From NCBI GenBank assembly GCA_027488055.1, contig JAIYCK010000292.1, positions 1 to 14,324 on the forward strand: a DNA stretch of 14,324 nt. Reading direction: 5' to 3'. The position numbers and the translations under genes were made by a program. Below, piece after piece: positions 7,556 to 14,187 of this stretch (the first letter of the stretch is position 1; each line of letters starts with the position of its first letter). The notes under the pieces are model-generated. The model was not told the origin of the DNA and ran no database searches. It was given only the letters and a program-made list of their open reading frames with translations. The stretch is from Flavobacteriales bacterium (GTDB lineage: Bacteria; Bacteroidota; Bacteroidia; Flavobacteriales_D; Sanyastnellaceae).

Positions 7556-8791
7556 ATGAAAGGTATCAATTTAATGGATGCGTTCTCCGATTTCAAGGAG
7601 TTGAAAAACATCGACAAAGAGACAATGGCAGGTATCCTCGACGATATCTTCCGTTCCATGATTATCAAAAGATGGGGAGCAGACGACGGCTTCGACATCG
7701 TAATCAACTCCGAAAGGGGTGACCTCGAGATCATCCGCACACGCAAAGTGGTGCCAGACGGTGAACTCGATGATGAAATCGCTGAGATCGAATTATCACA
7801 AGCTCGCAAAGTAGTAGATGACCTTGATCTGGACGAAGAATTGATCGAAGAAATCAAAATCGAAGACTTCGGTCGCCGTAATATCTTGGCGCTACGCCAA
7901 AATCTGCAATCGCGCATTACCGATCTCGAAAAAGATCACTTGTATAAAAAATACAGCGAGCGTGTGGGCGATATCCTCACAGGTGAAGTATATCAAGTAT
8001 GGAAAAAAGAAATGCTTGTGCTCGACGATGAGGACAACGAATTGATCTTGCCAAAAGAACAGCAAATCCCATCTGATTTCTACAAAAAAGGCGATGCTAT
8101 TCGCGCTGTGATCTACAAGGTAGACATGCGCAATAATTCACCTCAAATTATTTTGAGCAGAACAGCTCCAGAATTTTTGGAGAAACTCTTCGAACAAGAG
8201 GTTCCGGAGGTATTTGACGGCCTCATAACCATCAAAAAGATTGTACGTGAGCCAGGTGAAAGAGCAAAAGTTGCCGTAGAAAGCTACGACGATCGTATCG
8301 ATCCTGTCGGCGCCTGCGTTGGTGTGAAAGGATCACGCATCCACGGTATCGTGCGTGAGTTGAGAAACGAAAACATCGACGTTATTCAATATACTGCCAA
8401 TGAGCAGCTTTTGATCACGCGTGCATTGGCCCCTGCCAAAATCAGCAGCATCAATCTCGATAAAGACAACCGCAAAGCAGATGTGTACCTCAAACCTGAT
8501 CAAGTGTCATTGGCAATTGGAAAGGGTGGAAACAACATCAAACTTGCCTGCAAATTGGTGGACTATGAAATCGATGTGTACCGTGAAAACGACGCGGACA
8601 TCGACGACGTAGAATTGGAAGAATTCTCCGATGAAATCGATGAGTGGATCATCAAAGAATTGAAATCCATCGGTTGCGATACAGCTCGCTCTGTGCTTGC
8701 GATTACCAAAGAGGATTTGATCAAACGCACCGATCTAGAAGAAGAAACGGTAGACGAAGTACTCAACATCCTGCGCTCAGAATTCGAATAA
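7556..8791 (+). CDS. nusA: Transcription termination/antitermination factor NusA
   Basis: A 411-residue protein that binds RNA polymerase and nascent RNA and controls pausing, termination and antitermination. The N-terminal polymerase-binding domain covers about 1-125 and contains F-D-I-V-I-N...G-D-L-E-I. The S1 domain (about 130-200) starts near V-G-D-I-L-T-G-E-V-Y. KH1 has G-V-K-G-S-R-I (256-262) and KH2 has G-K-G-G-N-N-I (322-328), the G-x-x-G loops that hold RNA. The last 50 residues are acidic and helical (E-L-K-S-I-G-C-D-T-A-R-S-V-L), resembling the single C-terminal repeat seen in some NusA proteins. The length matches Bacteroidota NusA. The ATG at 7556 follows the A-rich sequence AAGACA and aligns with the usual N-terminus. 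infB, normally next, is missing; a strong terminator follows instead. Confidence 0.96.
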   Translation: MKGINLMDAFSDFKELKNIDKETMAGILDDIFRSMIIKRWGADDGFDIVINSERGDLEIIRTRKVVPDGELDDEIAEIELSQARKVVDDLDLDEELIEEIKIEDFGRRNILALRQNLQSRITDLEKDHLYKKYSERVGDILTGEVYQVWKKEMLVLDDEDNELILPKEQQIPSDFYKKGDAIRAVIYKVDMRNNSPQIILSRTAPEFLEKLFEQEVPEVFDGLITIKKIVREPGERAKVAVESYDDRIDPVGACVGVKGSRIHGIVRELRNENIDVIQYTANEQLLITRALAPAKISSINLDKDNRKADVYLKPDQVSLAIGKGGNNIKLACKLVDYEIDVYRENDADIDDVELEEFSDEIDEWIIKELKSIGCDTARSVLAITKEDLIKRTDLEEETVDEVLNILRSEFE

Positions 8792-8814
8792 AATTCTGAT
8801 CAATAATAGAATAC

Positions 8815-8843
8815 AAAAAGCCCCTGATAAACAGGGGCTTTTT
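8815..8843 (+). terminator. Strong intrinsic terminator after nusA
   Basis: A perfect 12-base-pair stem (8815-8826 with 8832-8843; core GCCCCTG/CAGGGGC) with a five-base ATAAA loop and T5 closing the 3' arm. It begins 24 bases after the nusA stop codon and ends the rimP-nusA unit. Confidence 0.93.
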
Positions 8844-9213
8844 ACTTATTAAATTTGTGTTTCAATCGTGCGCTCAATCCATCAGCTTATGGCTTATGAC
8901 TGACCGTGTTTAGAACCATTGGTGAAGAACCATCCAAAGCGGCGGTTAAACCAAGATTCAAAGGAGTTTATTACATTGTTTACCATGACAAAACGGGTTA
9001 GATTGAGGTATGTATCAATTTTTATGTCTATCAATGCGTCCAGGGCATTGTGTCGAGAAGTACAAATGCCCCGACACGAAACCCTAACGAAATCTAAACT
9101 ATTTGTTAACGTGTTTTGTTGCGTTTAAACAAAAAAAATGCCAATCTTTTAACATTGTTTTACACGCATTCTAGAATTTCTTTTCGTTTATGGAGCCAAT
9201 GCTGTCCCTCTTG
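8844..9213. other. Intergenic region between the convergent nusA and dprA, with interleaved inverted repeats
   Basis: No gene can be supported. A 31-codon frame from GTG 8906 to TAG 8999-9001 reads like protein (I-G-E-E-P-S-K-A-A-V-K-P-R-F-K-G-V-Y-Y-I-V-Y-H-D-K-T-G) but has no visible start signal and may be a remnant. At 9043-9077 two inverted repeats are interleaved: GGGCATT (9043-9049) with AATGCCC (9065-9071), and GTGTCG (9050-9055) with CGACAC (9072-9077). The rest is AT-rich. No clear intrinsic terminator for dprA is seen on the minus strand. Confidence 0.5.
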
Positions 9214-10350
9214 TTATGGCATAGCTTGAAAACGCGATCGATGCAATAACTCGAATCGATTGCCCGGCTTCGAACGCACTAATCCGCTGAATTCCATGGC
9301 CAACAACTCAGAGGCAATCACCGATGGGTTAAATCCCGTGCGTACAATAAGTTGATCCACAGAAACCGCATCCTCTCCATTGAAAACACCCGTGATCTTT
9401 TGTTGTACATCTGAAAGCTGTTGAAAGAGTTGAAGCTGTGTGCCTTGATCATGTGAACTTTTGGACCAATTCATCGTGTCTATAATACTCCCTGGCTCGG
9501 TCACAATATGCGCAACCTGACGCTGTATCAGCGCATTGCAGCCCGCACTCGAACGCTCATTGATCCGACCCGGAAGCGCAAAAACTTCCCTATGATATGA
9601 ATGGGCCAGATAAGCAGTGATCATACTGCCCCCTTTGAGGTCGCTTTCCACCACCACTGTGGCGTCAGACATGCCTGCGATGAGCCTATTGCGCATTGGA
9701 AACAACTCTGCACACATGCGTTGGGTAGTAGTAAATTCGGATACAAGGCCTCCATTGGTTTGCATGTCCTTGGCCAATCCAGCGTGTTCGGAAGGATACA
9801 CGGTATGTAGGCCGTGAGCCACACATGCTTGGGTGGGCAACCCCTTTTCCAATGCTGCTCGGTGCGCATGCCCGTCGATGCCAAACGCCAATCCGCTGAT
9901 AATGGTGACTCCCAGCGGAGCGAATGCCTCCATCAATTGCTCGCAAAAATAACGGCCATAAGAGGTGGCCCTTCGAGTGCCTACTACGGACACCACGCGC
10001 GCGGGATTGAAATCCACCTGCCCCTTGTAATAAAGCACAATGGGTGAATCATCGCATTCCTTCAGCCTTTGTGGATAATGTAAATCGTCGATCAGCACAC
10101 ATTGCGCATTCATTGCGTGCAGTCGATCCAACTCCCACCTCGCTTGTTCCAATACTCGCTTCCGTTGATTCAGTATCAATTCGATCAACGCGGGCCGCAA
10201 CACAGGAATCTCTTCCAACGCGCTGCGTGGCAAGGTAAAGACGTGCTCCATACTGCCACAATGGGCAATCAATTGTTTGGCGCGCGCAGGCCCGATTTGT
10301 TCCAACATCGTGATCCCCAGTCCGTAGACCAATGACTCATGTATCTCCAT
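9214..10350 (-). CDS. dprA: DNA-processing protein DprA (Smf)
   Basis: A 378-residue cytoplasmic protein that binds incoming single-stranded DNA during natural transformation and loads RecA. The N-terminal region has a helix-hairpin-helix-like stretch (L-E-Q-I-G-P-A-R-A-K, 16-25). The Rossmann-like core shows V-V-G-T-R-R-A-T-S-Y-G (122-132), I-S-G-L-A-F-G-I-D (151-159), F-P-M-R-N-R-L-I-A-G (217-226), the K-G-G-S-M-I-T-A stretch (239-246) and A-L-P-G-R-I (258-263). The C-terminal winged-helix domain covers about 316-372. Length and domain order are complete, so the gene looks intact. At the H-G-L-H-T-V-Y-P site (179-186) a His replaces the common Asp after G-L. The ATG at 10350 follows a T-rich leader; a -7 box lies about 80 bases upstream. 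It shares direction with the tRNA-Cys gene but has its own promoter candidate downstream of the tRNA terminator. Confidence 0.95.
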   Translation of the reverse strand: MEIHESLVYGLGITMLEQIGPARAKQLIAHCGSMEHVFTLPRSALEEIPVLRPALIELILNQRKRVLEQARWELDRLHAMNAQCVLIDDLHYPQRLKECDDSPIVLYYKGQVDFNPARVVSVVGTRRATSYGRYFCEQLMEAFAPLGVTIISGLAFGIDGHAHRAALEKGLPTQACVAHGLHTVYPSEHAGLAKDMQTNGGLVSEFTTTQRMCAELFPMRNRLIAGMSDATVVVESDLKGGSMITAYLAHSYHREVFALPGRINERSSAGCNALIQRQVAHIVTEPGSIIDTMNWSKSSHDQGTQLQLFQQLSDVQQKITGVFNGEDAVSVDQLIVRTGFNPSVIASELLAMEFSGLVRSKPGNRFELLHRSRFQAMP

Positions 10351-10402
10351 GAAAAAATTAAAATAGATTGCGCTCTAGCGCTGTTTGTTTGGAAGGTAAA
10401 CT

Positions 10403-10438
10403 GAGCGTGGGGGAAACGCGCTCGTAGGCCCAAAGATA
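10403..10438 (-). promoter_or_regulatory. Promoter -7 box and leader hairpin of dprA
   Basis: On the minus strand TATCTTTG (plus positions 10431-10438) is a perfect TAnnTTTG box; a TTG at the usual spacing is not seen. The predicted leader of about 75 bases holds an inverted repeat (plus GAGCG 10403-10407 with CGCTC 10419-10423) and, closer to the gene, the near-palindrome GCGCTCTAGCGC (10370-10381), a possible operator. Confidence 0.5.
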
Positions 10439-10468
10439 TAAAAAGTATCGTTCGCCGTATAGGTATAC

Positions 10469-10494
10469 AAAAAAACCCCAGCTATGCTGGGGTT
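10469..10494 (-). terminator. Intrinsic terminator of tRNA-Cys
   Basis: On the minus strand AACCCCAGC pairs with GCTGGGGTT (9 bp) around a three-base loop, and the T-run corresponds to the A-run at plus 10469-10475. It starts six bases after the tRNA 3' end. Confidence 0.88.
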
Positions 10495-10499
10495 CTCAG

Positions 10500-10570
10500 A
10501 GGTCCCGTGCGGATTCGAACCGCAGTAGCAGCTTTTGCAGAGCTGAGCCTAGCCACTCGGCCACAGGACC
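10500..10570 (-). tRNA. tRNA-Cys (GCA anticodon)
   Basis: The minus strand folds into a full cloverleaf of 71 bases. The acceptor stem is GGTCCTG with CGGGACC (one T-G pair), the D arm carries GCCGAGTGGCTAGGC, the anticodon stem CAGCT/AGCTG holds loop CTGCAAA (anticodon GCA), and the T arm is TGCGG-TTCGAAT-CCGCA. The discriminator base is T, the U73 identity element known for cysteine tRNAs. CCA is not encoded and would be added after transcription. Confidence 0.97.
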
Positions 10571-10616
10571 ATTATTTAAACCAACCTATTACAGTCGGCT
10601 ACGTTTTAACGGGGGG

Positions 10617-10624
10617 CAAATATA
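10617..10624 (-). promoter_or_regulatory. -7 box of the tRNA-Cys promoter
   Basis: The minus strand reads TATATTTG, a perfect TAnnTTTG, 46 bases before the tRNA 5' end. No TTG is found at 17-23 bases upstream, so only half of the promoter is supported. Confidence 0.6.
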
Positions 10625-10731
10625 CAATTGTTTCAATATCCCGCACATATTACTGAAAAAAAACAAGCTAACCGCTTTCGAAGGCCGCTAATGACAATCC
10701 GTGTTTCATAAGTTGATGCTAATTCATTCAA

Positions 10732-10758
10732 TTGCACACTACCTTGCCTATACTTTCG
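10732..10758 (+). promoter_or_regulatory. Possible promoter of the coiled-coil protein gene
   Basis: TACTTTCG at 10751-10758 differs from TAnnTTTG at one base and lies 24 bases before the ATG at 10783. A TTG at 10732-10734 is 16 bases upstream, slightly closer than usual. Confidence 0.45.
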
Positions 10759-10782
10759 TTACAACTATTAAATCAAGCTAAC

Positions 10783-11673
10783 ATGAGCAACAAAGTATAC
10801 ATTGGTATTATCGCAGCCCTCCTCGCAGTAGTATGTTTCATGGCCTTTTCGCTTAACAAGAAGGACAAAGAAATGCACGAACGCATTATTTATATGAATG
10901 CCGAAAACGGTAAAATCATTGATGAACGCGAGGGTATTGAAATGGAGCTAGAAGCCATGAAAATGAGCTATGACACCATCAACGTGGAGAATAGCGACAT
11001 GCGCGCCAAAATCGATGCACAAATCTCTGAAATCTCTTCGCTTCAGAAAAAAGTGAAGAACCGCGATTACGATATCACCAAACTGCGCTCAGAAGCGGAA
11101 ACTTTGAGGTCGATTATGAAGAACTACATTCATCAAATCGACTCGCTCAATCAAGCCAATCAAAAACTTACCATCGAGCGTGACAATGAATCTTCTCGCG
11201 CCAATCAAGCAGAGAATGATCTGAAAAATACACAGGGCGAATTGAACACCACCAAAGAAATGGTGAAGCAAGGTTCTATTCTGGCCGCCGGTGAATTTTC
11301 GAACGTCGGAATCTTTGAGCGCAATACTGGTAAACAAGTGGAAACAGATCGCGCTTCAAAAGCGGAAATGATCAAATCATGCTTCAAAATTCGCAAGAAC
11401 ACCATTGCCAAACCGGGTAGCAAAACCCTCTTTGTAAGTGTTGTAGGTCCCGATGGCGCTCCGCTTTCTGGAAAAGGAAGTGGTAAAACAACGATCGCTG
11501 GAGCGGACGTTAACTATAGTGTTTCTCGTGAAGTGGACTATCAAGGCAACGATGTAGACGTTTGTGTCTACTATACGGCCAACGCTGGTTATGAATTCAA
11601 AAAAGGGAATTATAAAATCAATATCTACGAAGGTGGCGCCATGATCGGCAGCTCCACGGTGGCATTGAAGTAA
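10783..11673 (+). CDS. Membrane-anchored coiled-coil protein of unknown function
   Basis: A 296-residue protein that I do not recognise as a named family. Residues 5-24 form one transmembrane helix (V-Y-I-G-I-I-A-A-L-L-A-V-V) followed by K-K-D-K, which places the bulk outside the cytoplasm if the short N-terminus stays inside. Residues about 28-160 are rich in E, K, N, Q and D with heptad-like leucine/isoleucine spacing, a long coiled coil. Residues about 164-296 form a glycine- and beta-rich globular domain with two cysteines (in S-C-F-K-I-R-K and V-D-V-C-V-Y-Y). The ATG at 10783 is chosen because the upstream in-frame TTG at 10732 would add 17 residues overlapping the likely promoter. The gene stands alone between divergent and convergent neighbours and ends in a terminator. 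A structural or envelope-organising role is possible but not shown. Confidence 0.85.
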   Translation: MSNKVYIGIIAALLAVVCFMAFSLNKKDKEMHERIIYMNAENGKIIDEREGIEMELEAMKMSYDTINVENSDMRAKIDAQISEISSLQKKVKNRDYDITKLRSEAETLRSIMKNYIHQIDSLNQANQKLTIERDNESSRANQAENDLKNTQGELNTTKEMVKQGSILAAGEFSNVGIFERNTGKQVETDRASKAEMIKSCFKIRKNTIAKPGSKTLFVSVVGPDGAPLSGKGSGKTTIAGADVNYSVSREVDYQGNDVDVCVYYTANAGYEFKKGNYKINIYEGGAMIGSSTVALK

Positions 11674-11699
11674 GCAACTGCGTCATAGACATTCATAAG

Positions 11700-11733
11700 A
11701 AAGGTCGTTCCTGTAAATGGATCGACCTTTTTT
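11700..11733 (+). terminator. Intrinsic terminator after the coiled-coil protein gene
   Basis: AAAGGTCG (11700-11707) pairs with CGACCTTT (11723-11730), with a possible inner TCC/GGA pairing, and the T-run continues to 11733. It starts 26 bases after the stop codon. Confidence 0.88.
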
Positions 11734-11861
11734 ATTCAACAACCACATCGTAAAGTCAAGGAATCCGAATCACACTACCAATGGATCAGAGGTTTACTTT
11801 TTCCTTGCTCCATAAATTTGAAGCCTTTCGTCTGGTCGCGAGCGAACCTCCATTCATGGAA

Positions 11862-12539
11862 TCACTTGCGCTGATTGAAGACCACCGCATAGGAAACACC
11901 CACATTCCACCCTAACAAACCGCTTGTCCGATCATCGACAGCAATACTGCGATCATCGAGTCTAAAATCAGCCACTGTGACGAGCTCTCCCGATAAACTG
12001 AAAAAAGTTTGAAGCGAATGGAGCTCATTTTTTCCAAAATACAATCGTGCTAATACCTTCCATTCCAATCCATAAACATTCCAGGTTCCACTCCCTGCTG
12101 CATCATAATAACCATTGGGAGAATACTCTTCGAAAGTGCGCTCTATATTGATTTTGTATGTATATAGCTGCGAGCCCGTACCGAATACAATATGGTTCGA
12201 TGAGTCATAATAACGTTCCATGTACATTCCTTTGCGAAAAATATTGGCCTCTACCTTTTGACCATCATCATAAGCGATGCCGGAACTAGTCCCAAAACTC
12301 AGGTTAATTCCACCTTCAAACAATTGATCTGCGCCAAACCTACCGCCAATTTGTAGACTGCGAAGTGGGGTAAATTCCATGCCTGCACCGCTGAAACTAT
12401 AGTATCCTCTATTGCCATCGACATAATAGCCGTTATACTCTTTATAGCCCATCTCCAAACCTGCTTTGATGGTCAGGTTATTTTGCGCAAACAATGTAAG
12501 CTGCAACAAAACGGAGAGAACGGAGAGGATTCTTTTCAT
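11862..12539 (-). CDS. Tandem paralog A: small exported beta-protein of unknown function
   Basis: A 225-residue protein with a clear signal peptide (residues 1-19, M-K-R then a Leu/Val core ending F-A-Q). The mature part alternates short hydrophobic and polar runs with many Gly, Tyr and Phe, as expected for a small outer-membrane beta-barrel. Blocks shared with the two genes upstream are N-N-L-T-I-K-A-G (20-27), R-S-L-Q-I-G-G (60-66), Q-L-F-E-G-G (72-77), F-R-K-G-M-Y-M-E-R-Y-Y (101-111), G-T-G-S-Q-L-Y-T-Y-K (120-129), A-R-L-Y-F-G (164-169), H-S-L-Q (174-177), F-S-L-S-G-E (180-185) and the tail V-F-N-Q-R (220-224). The protein does not end in an aromatic residue, so barrel insertion is not certain. 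This is the last and most diverged copy in the array. I do not recognise a named family. A perfect -7 box lies four bases before the ATG. Confidence 0.87.
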   Translation of the reverse strand: MKRILSVLSVLLQLTLFAQNNLTIKAGLEMGYKEYNGYYVDGNRGYYSFSGAGMEFTPLRSLQIGGRFGADQLFEGGINLSFGTSSGIAYDDGQKVEANIFRKGMYMERYYDSSNHIVFGTGSQLYTYKINIERTFEEYSPNGYYDAAGSGTWNVYGLEWKVLARLYFGKNELHSLQTFFSLSGELVTVADFRLDDRSIAVDDRTSGLLGWNVGVSYAVVFNQRK

Positions 12540-12543
12540 GCCT

Positions 12544-12551
12544 CAAAGATA
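12544..12551 (-). promoter_or_regulatory. -7 box four bases before the paralog A start
   Basis: The minus strand reads TATCTTTG-AGGC-ATG. The box matches TAnnTTTG perfectly, so transcription should begin at or next to the start codon, giving a leaderless or nearly leaderless mRNA. A -33 TTG is not seen at normal spacing; a palindrome sits there instead. Confidence 0.65.
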
Positions 12552-12571
12552 ATTACAAGTATCTAAATCGC

Positions 12572-12585
12572 TTGGCGCGCGCCAA
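12572..12585. promoter_or_regulatory. Perfect 14-base palindrome upstream of paralog A
   Basis: TTGGCGCGCGCCAA is its own reverse complement and lies 20 bases upstream of the -7 box, where a -33 element would be. The copy upstream of paralog B differs by one base in the centre. An operator or activator site is plausible; a hairpin is also possible. Confidence 0.5.
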
Positions 12586-12692
12586 AAAACGCTCTATTCA
12601 ACAAAGACGCCTGCTATTGCATTGGATCGTTTGAGAATGGTGAAAACAGACCTCCTCCTCGTAGGATGAAAAGTGCTGATTGAATGAAGAAA

Positions 12693-13364
12693 TCACCTGC
12701 GCTGATTGAATACGATCACATAAGAAATACCCAAACGGGCCGGCAGGTAAAAATTGGCGCCGCTGTTAAATGTTTGCGTTTTTTCATTATCCACTTCAAA
12801 CTCACTCACCAGAATGCGCTCACCCGATAAACTGAAAAAACATTGAAGCGAATGACCCTCATTTTCGCCAAAATACAATCTCGCCATCAACTTACATTCG
12901 AATCCCATTGCTTTCCAGGTGCCGATCCCTTTTAACGCACTGTTGCTGAGGTAGTATTTTTCAAAATCGCGTTCCAACCTAATTTTATACGTATACAATT
13001 GTGAGCCGGTTCCAAATACAATACGACGCGATGCACCATAGTAACGTTCCACGTAAATGCCTTTGCGGAATATCTCGGAATCTAGTCTTTTCCCATCATA
13101 TGAGCTAAATGACATAGAACCAAAACCCAAACCTATTCCTCCTTCAAACAACTGATCTGTGCCAAACTTGCCACCGATTTGAAGGCTGCGAATGGACGAC
13201 GATGCCCCTGAAGCAACGAAATTAAAGGTTAAATTGTCTGTGTATATGTTGAGTTGTTGATACCCTCTGTAATCCCTCTCGATACCTGCTTTGATGGTCA
13301 GGTTATTTTGAGCGAGCAATGTAAGCTGCACGAATAAAGCGAGAATGGATAGGATTCTTTTCAT
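12693..13364 (-). CDS. Tandem paralog B: small exported beta-protein of unknown function
   Basis: A 223-residue member of the same family as the neighbours on both sides. The signal peptide is residues 1-19 (M-K-R-I-L-S-I-L-A-L, ending L-A-Q), followed by N-N-L-T-I-K-A-G. Shared blocks include R-S-L-Q-I-G-G, T-D-Q-L-F-E-G-G, F-R-K-G-I-Y-V-E-R-Y-Y, G-T-G-S-Q-L-Y-T-Y-K, A-R-L-Y-F-G-E-N-E, H-S-L-Q-C-F-F-S-L-S-G-E and the C-terminus V-F-N-Q-R-R. Segments between these blocks, such as the stretch after the first 27 residues and that before the last 15, differ strongly from A and C, as if surface loops vary on a fixed beta frame. The gene has the same four-base gap between -7 box and ATG. Function is unknown; an outer-membrane or surface role is inferred. 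Confidence 0.87.
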   Translation of the reverse strand: MKRILSILALFVQLTLLAQNNLTIKAGIERDYRGYQQLNIYTDNLTFNFVASGASSSIRSLQIGGKFGTDQLFEGGIGLGFGSMSFSSYDGKRLDSEIFRKGIYVERYYGASRRIVFGTGSQLYTYKIRLERDFEKYYLSNSALKGIGTWKAMGFECKLMARLYFGENEGHSLQCFFSLSGERILVSEFEVDNEKTQTFNSGANFYLPARLGISYVIVFNQRR

Positions 13365-13517
13365 GCCTCAAAGATAATTACAAGAATCTAAATCGCTTGG
13401 CGTGCGCCAAAAAACGCTCTATTCACCAAAGACGCCTGCTATTGCATTGGATCGTTTGAGGATGGTGGAAACAGACCTCCTGATCGTAAGATGAAAGGCG
13501 CTTTTTGAATGAAAAAA
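13365..13517 (-). repeat. Conserved 153-base spacer between paralogs B and C
   Basis: Second copy of the spacer at 12540-12692, offset by exactly 825 bases. It keeps the -7 box and the palindrome with one central change (TTGGCGTGCGCCAA, 13397-13410). Homology runs on into the 3' end of the upstream gene for about 50 bases and into the signal-peptide codons downstream. Confidence 0.9.
13369..13376 (-). promoter_or_regulatory. -7 box four bases before the paralog B start
   Basis: The minus strand reads TATCTTTG-AGGC-ATG, identical to the arrangement at paralog A, again predicting a transcript that starts at the ATG. Confidence 0.65.
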
Positions 13518-14183
13518 TCACCTGCGCTGATTGAATACGATCGCATAAGAAATACCCACATGGGCCGCCAACACGCCGATCGTCTCATCAAGAACTTCAA
13601 CTTTGCTGTTGTCCACTTTAAACTCACTTACCTTCACAAGCTCGCCCGCTAAGCTGAAAAATCCTTGAAGCGAATGATTCTCATTTTCTCCAAAGTACAA
13701 CCGAGCTAGAAGCTTCCATTCCAATCCATTTGCTTTCCATGTGCAGCTCCCTGTCTCCTCACCAACAAGGTAATCCTCATCGAAAGTACGCTCCAAAGTC
13801 ATTTTGTAGGTGTATAGCTGTGAGCCTGTTCCCAACACAAAACGACCCGATGTACTGTAATAACGTTCCATGTAAATTCCTTTACGGAATACCGATGACT
13901 CCAACGGCTCACCTTCATATGTGGAAAAACCAATGGACCCAAAACCCAATCCGATACCGCCTTCAAACAATTGATCTGTACCAAACCTGCCACCGATTTG
14001 AAGGCTGCGAATGGGCGAAAATGCCACGCCAGAGGTGAAATAATAGGATCCATCATTGGTGTATACAAACAGTCCGTCCAACTCTTTGTAATCCATTTCC
14101 AAACCTGCCTTGATGGTCAAGTTGTTCTGAGCAAGCAGTGCCATTTGCGCCAACAAGGCAAGAACGGTGATGATTCTTTTCAT
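13518..14183 (-). CDS. Tandem paralog C: small exported beta-protein of unknown function
   Basis: A 221-residue protein, first of the array in transcription order. The ATG at 14183 is chosen over an in-frame ATG 33 bases upstream, because it starts the signal peptide (M-K-R-I-I-T-V-L-A-L...L-L-A-Q) exactly as in the paralogs and because the upstream codons overlap the -7 box. The mature protein begins N-N-L-T-I-K-A-G-L-E and carries R-S-L-Q-I-G-G-R-F-G-T-D-Q-L-F-E-G-G, F-R-K-G-I-Y-M-E-R-Y-Y, G-T-G-S-Q-L-Y-T-Y-K, A-R-L-Y-F-G-E-N-E, H-S-L-Q-G-F-F-S-L-A-G-E and V-F-N-Q-R-R. Its upstream region resembles those of A and B only over about 20 bases around the -7 box, and it alone has a good -33 element. 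It may be the founder copy or the end of the duplication. Function is unknown. Confidence 0.87.
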   Translation of the reverse strand: MKRIITVLALLAQMALLAQNNLTIKAGLEMDYKELDGLFVYTNDGSYYFTSGVAFSPIRSLQIGGRFGTDQLFEGGIGLGFGSIGFSTYEGEPLESSVFRKGIYMERYYSTSGRFVLGTGSQLYTYKMTLERTFDEDYLVGEETGSCTWKANGLEWKLLARLYFGENENHSLQGFFSLAGELVKVSEFKVDNSKVEVLDETIGVLAAHVGISYAIVFNQRR

Positions 14184-14187
14184 TGCC

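Larger units (their letters stand above)
12540..12692 (-). repeat. Conserved 153-base spacer between paralogs A and B
   Basis: This spacer and the one at 13365-13517 have the same length and align without gaps, with 13 mismatches in 153 positions by eye; only three fall in the 91 bases nearest the gene start. It holds a -7 box, the perfect palindrome TTGGCGCGCGCCAA (12572-12585) and a T6 run next to it on the minus strand. Confidence 0.9.

Noticed and set aside
9043..9077. Classical H-type pseudoknot
   Set aside because: The stems abut with no connecting loop bases at either crossing, so both cannot form together in the usual geometry.
10732..10782. In-frame TTG start adding 17 residues to the coiled-coil protein
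   Set aside because: The extension overlaps the likely promoter, and the ATG at 10783 gives a normal short N-terminus before the transmembrane helix.
12570..12610. Intrinsic terminator for paralog B formed by the palindrome and T6 run
   Set aside because: On the transcribed strand the T-run precedes the palindrome rather than following it, and the stem upstream of the T-run is weak and mismatched.
12540..13517. Repeated spacers as a CRISPR array or mobile-element ends
   Set aside because: There are only two copies of 153 bases with a gene between them, no short regular repeats, no terminal inverted repeats and no transposase.
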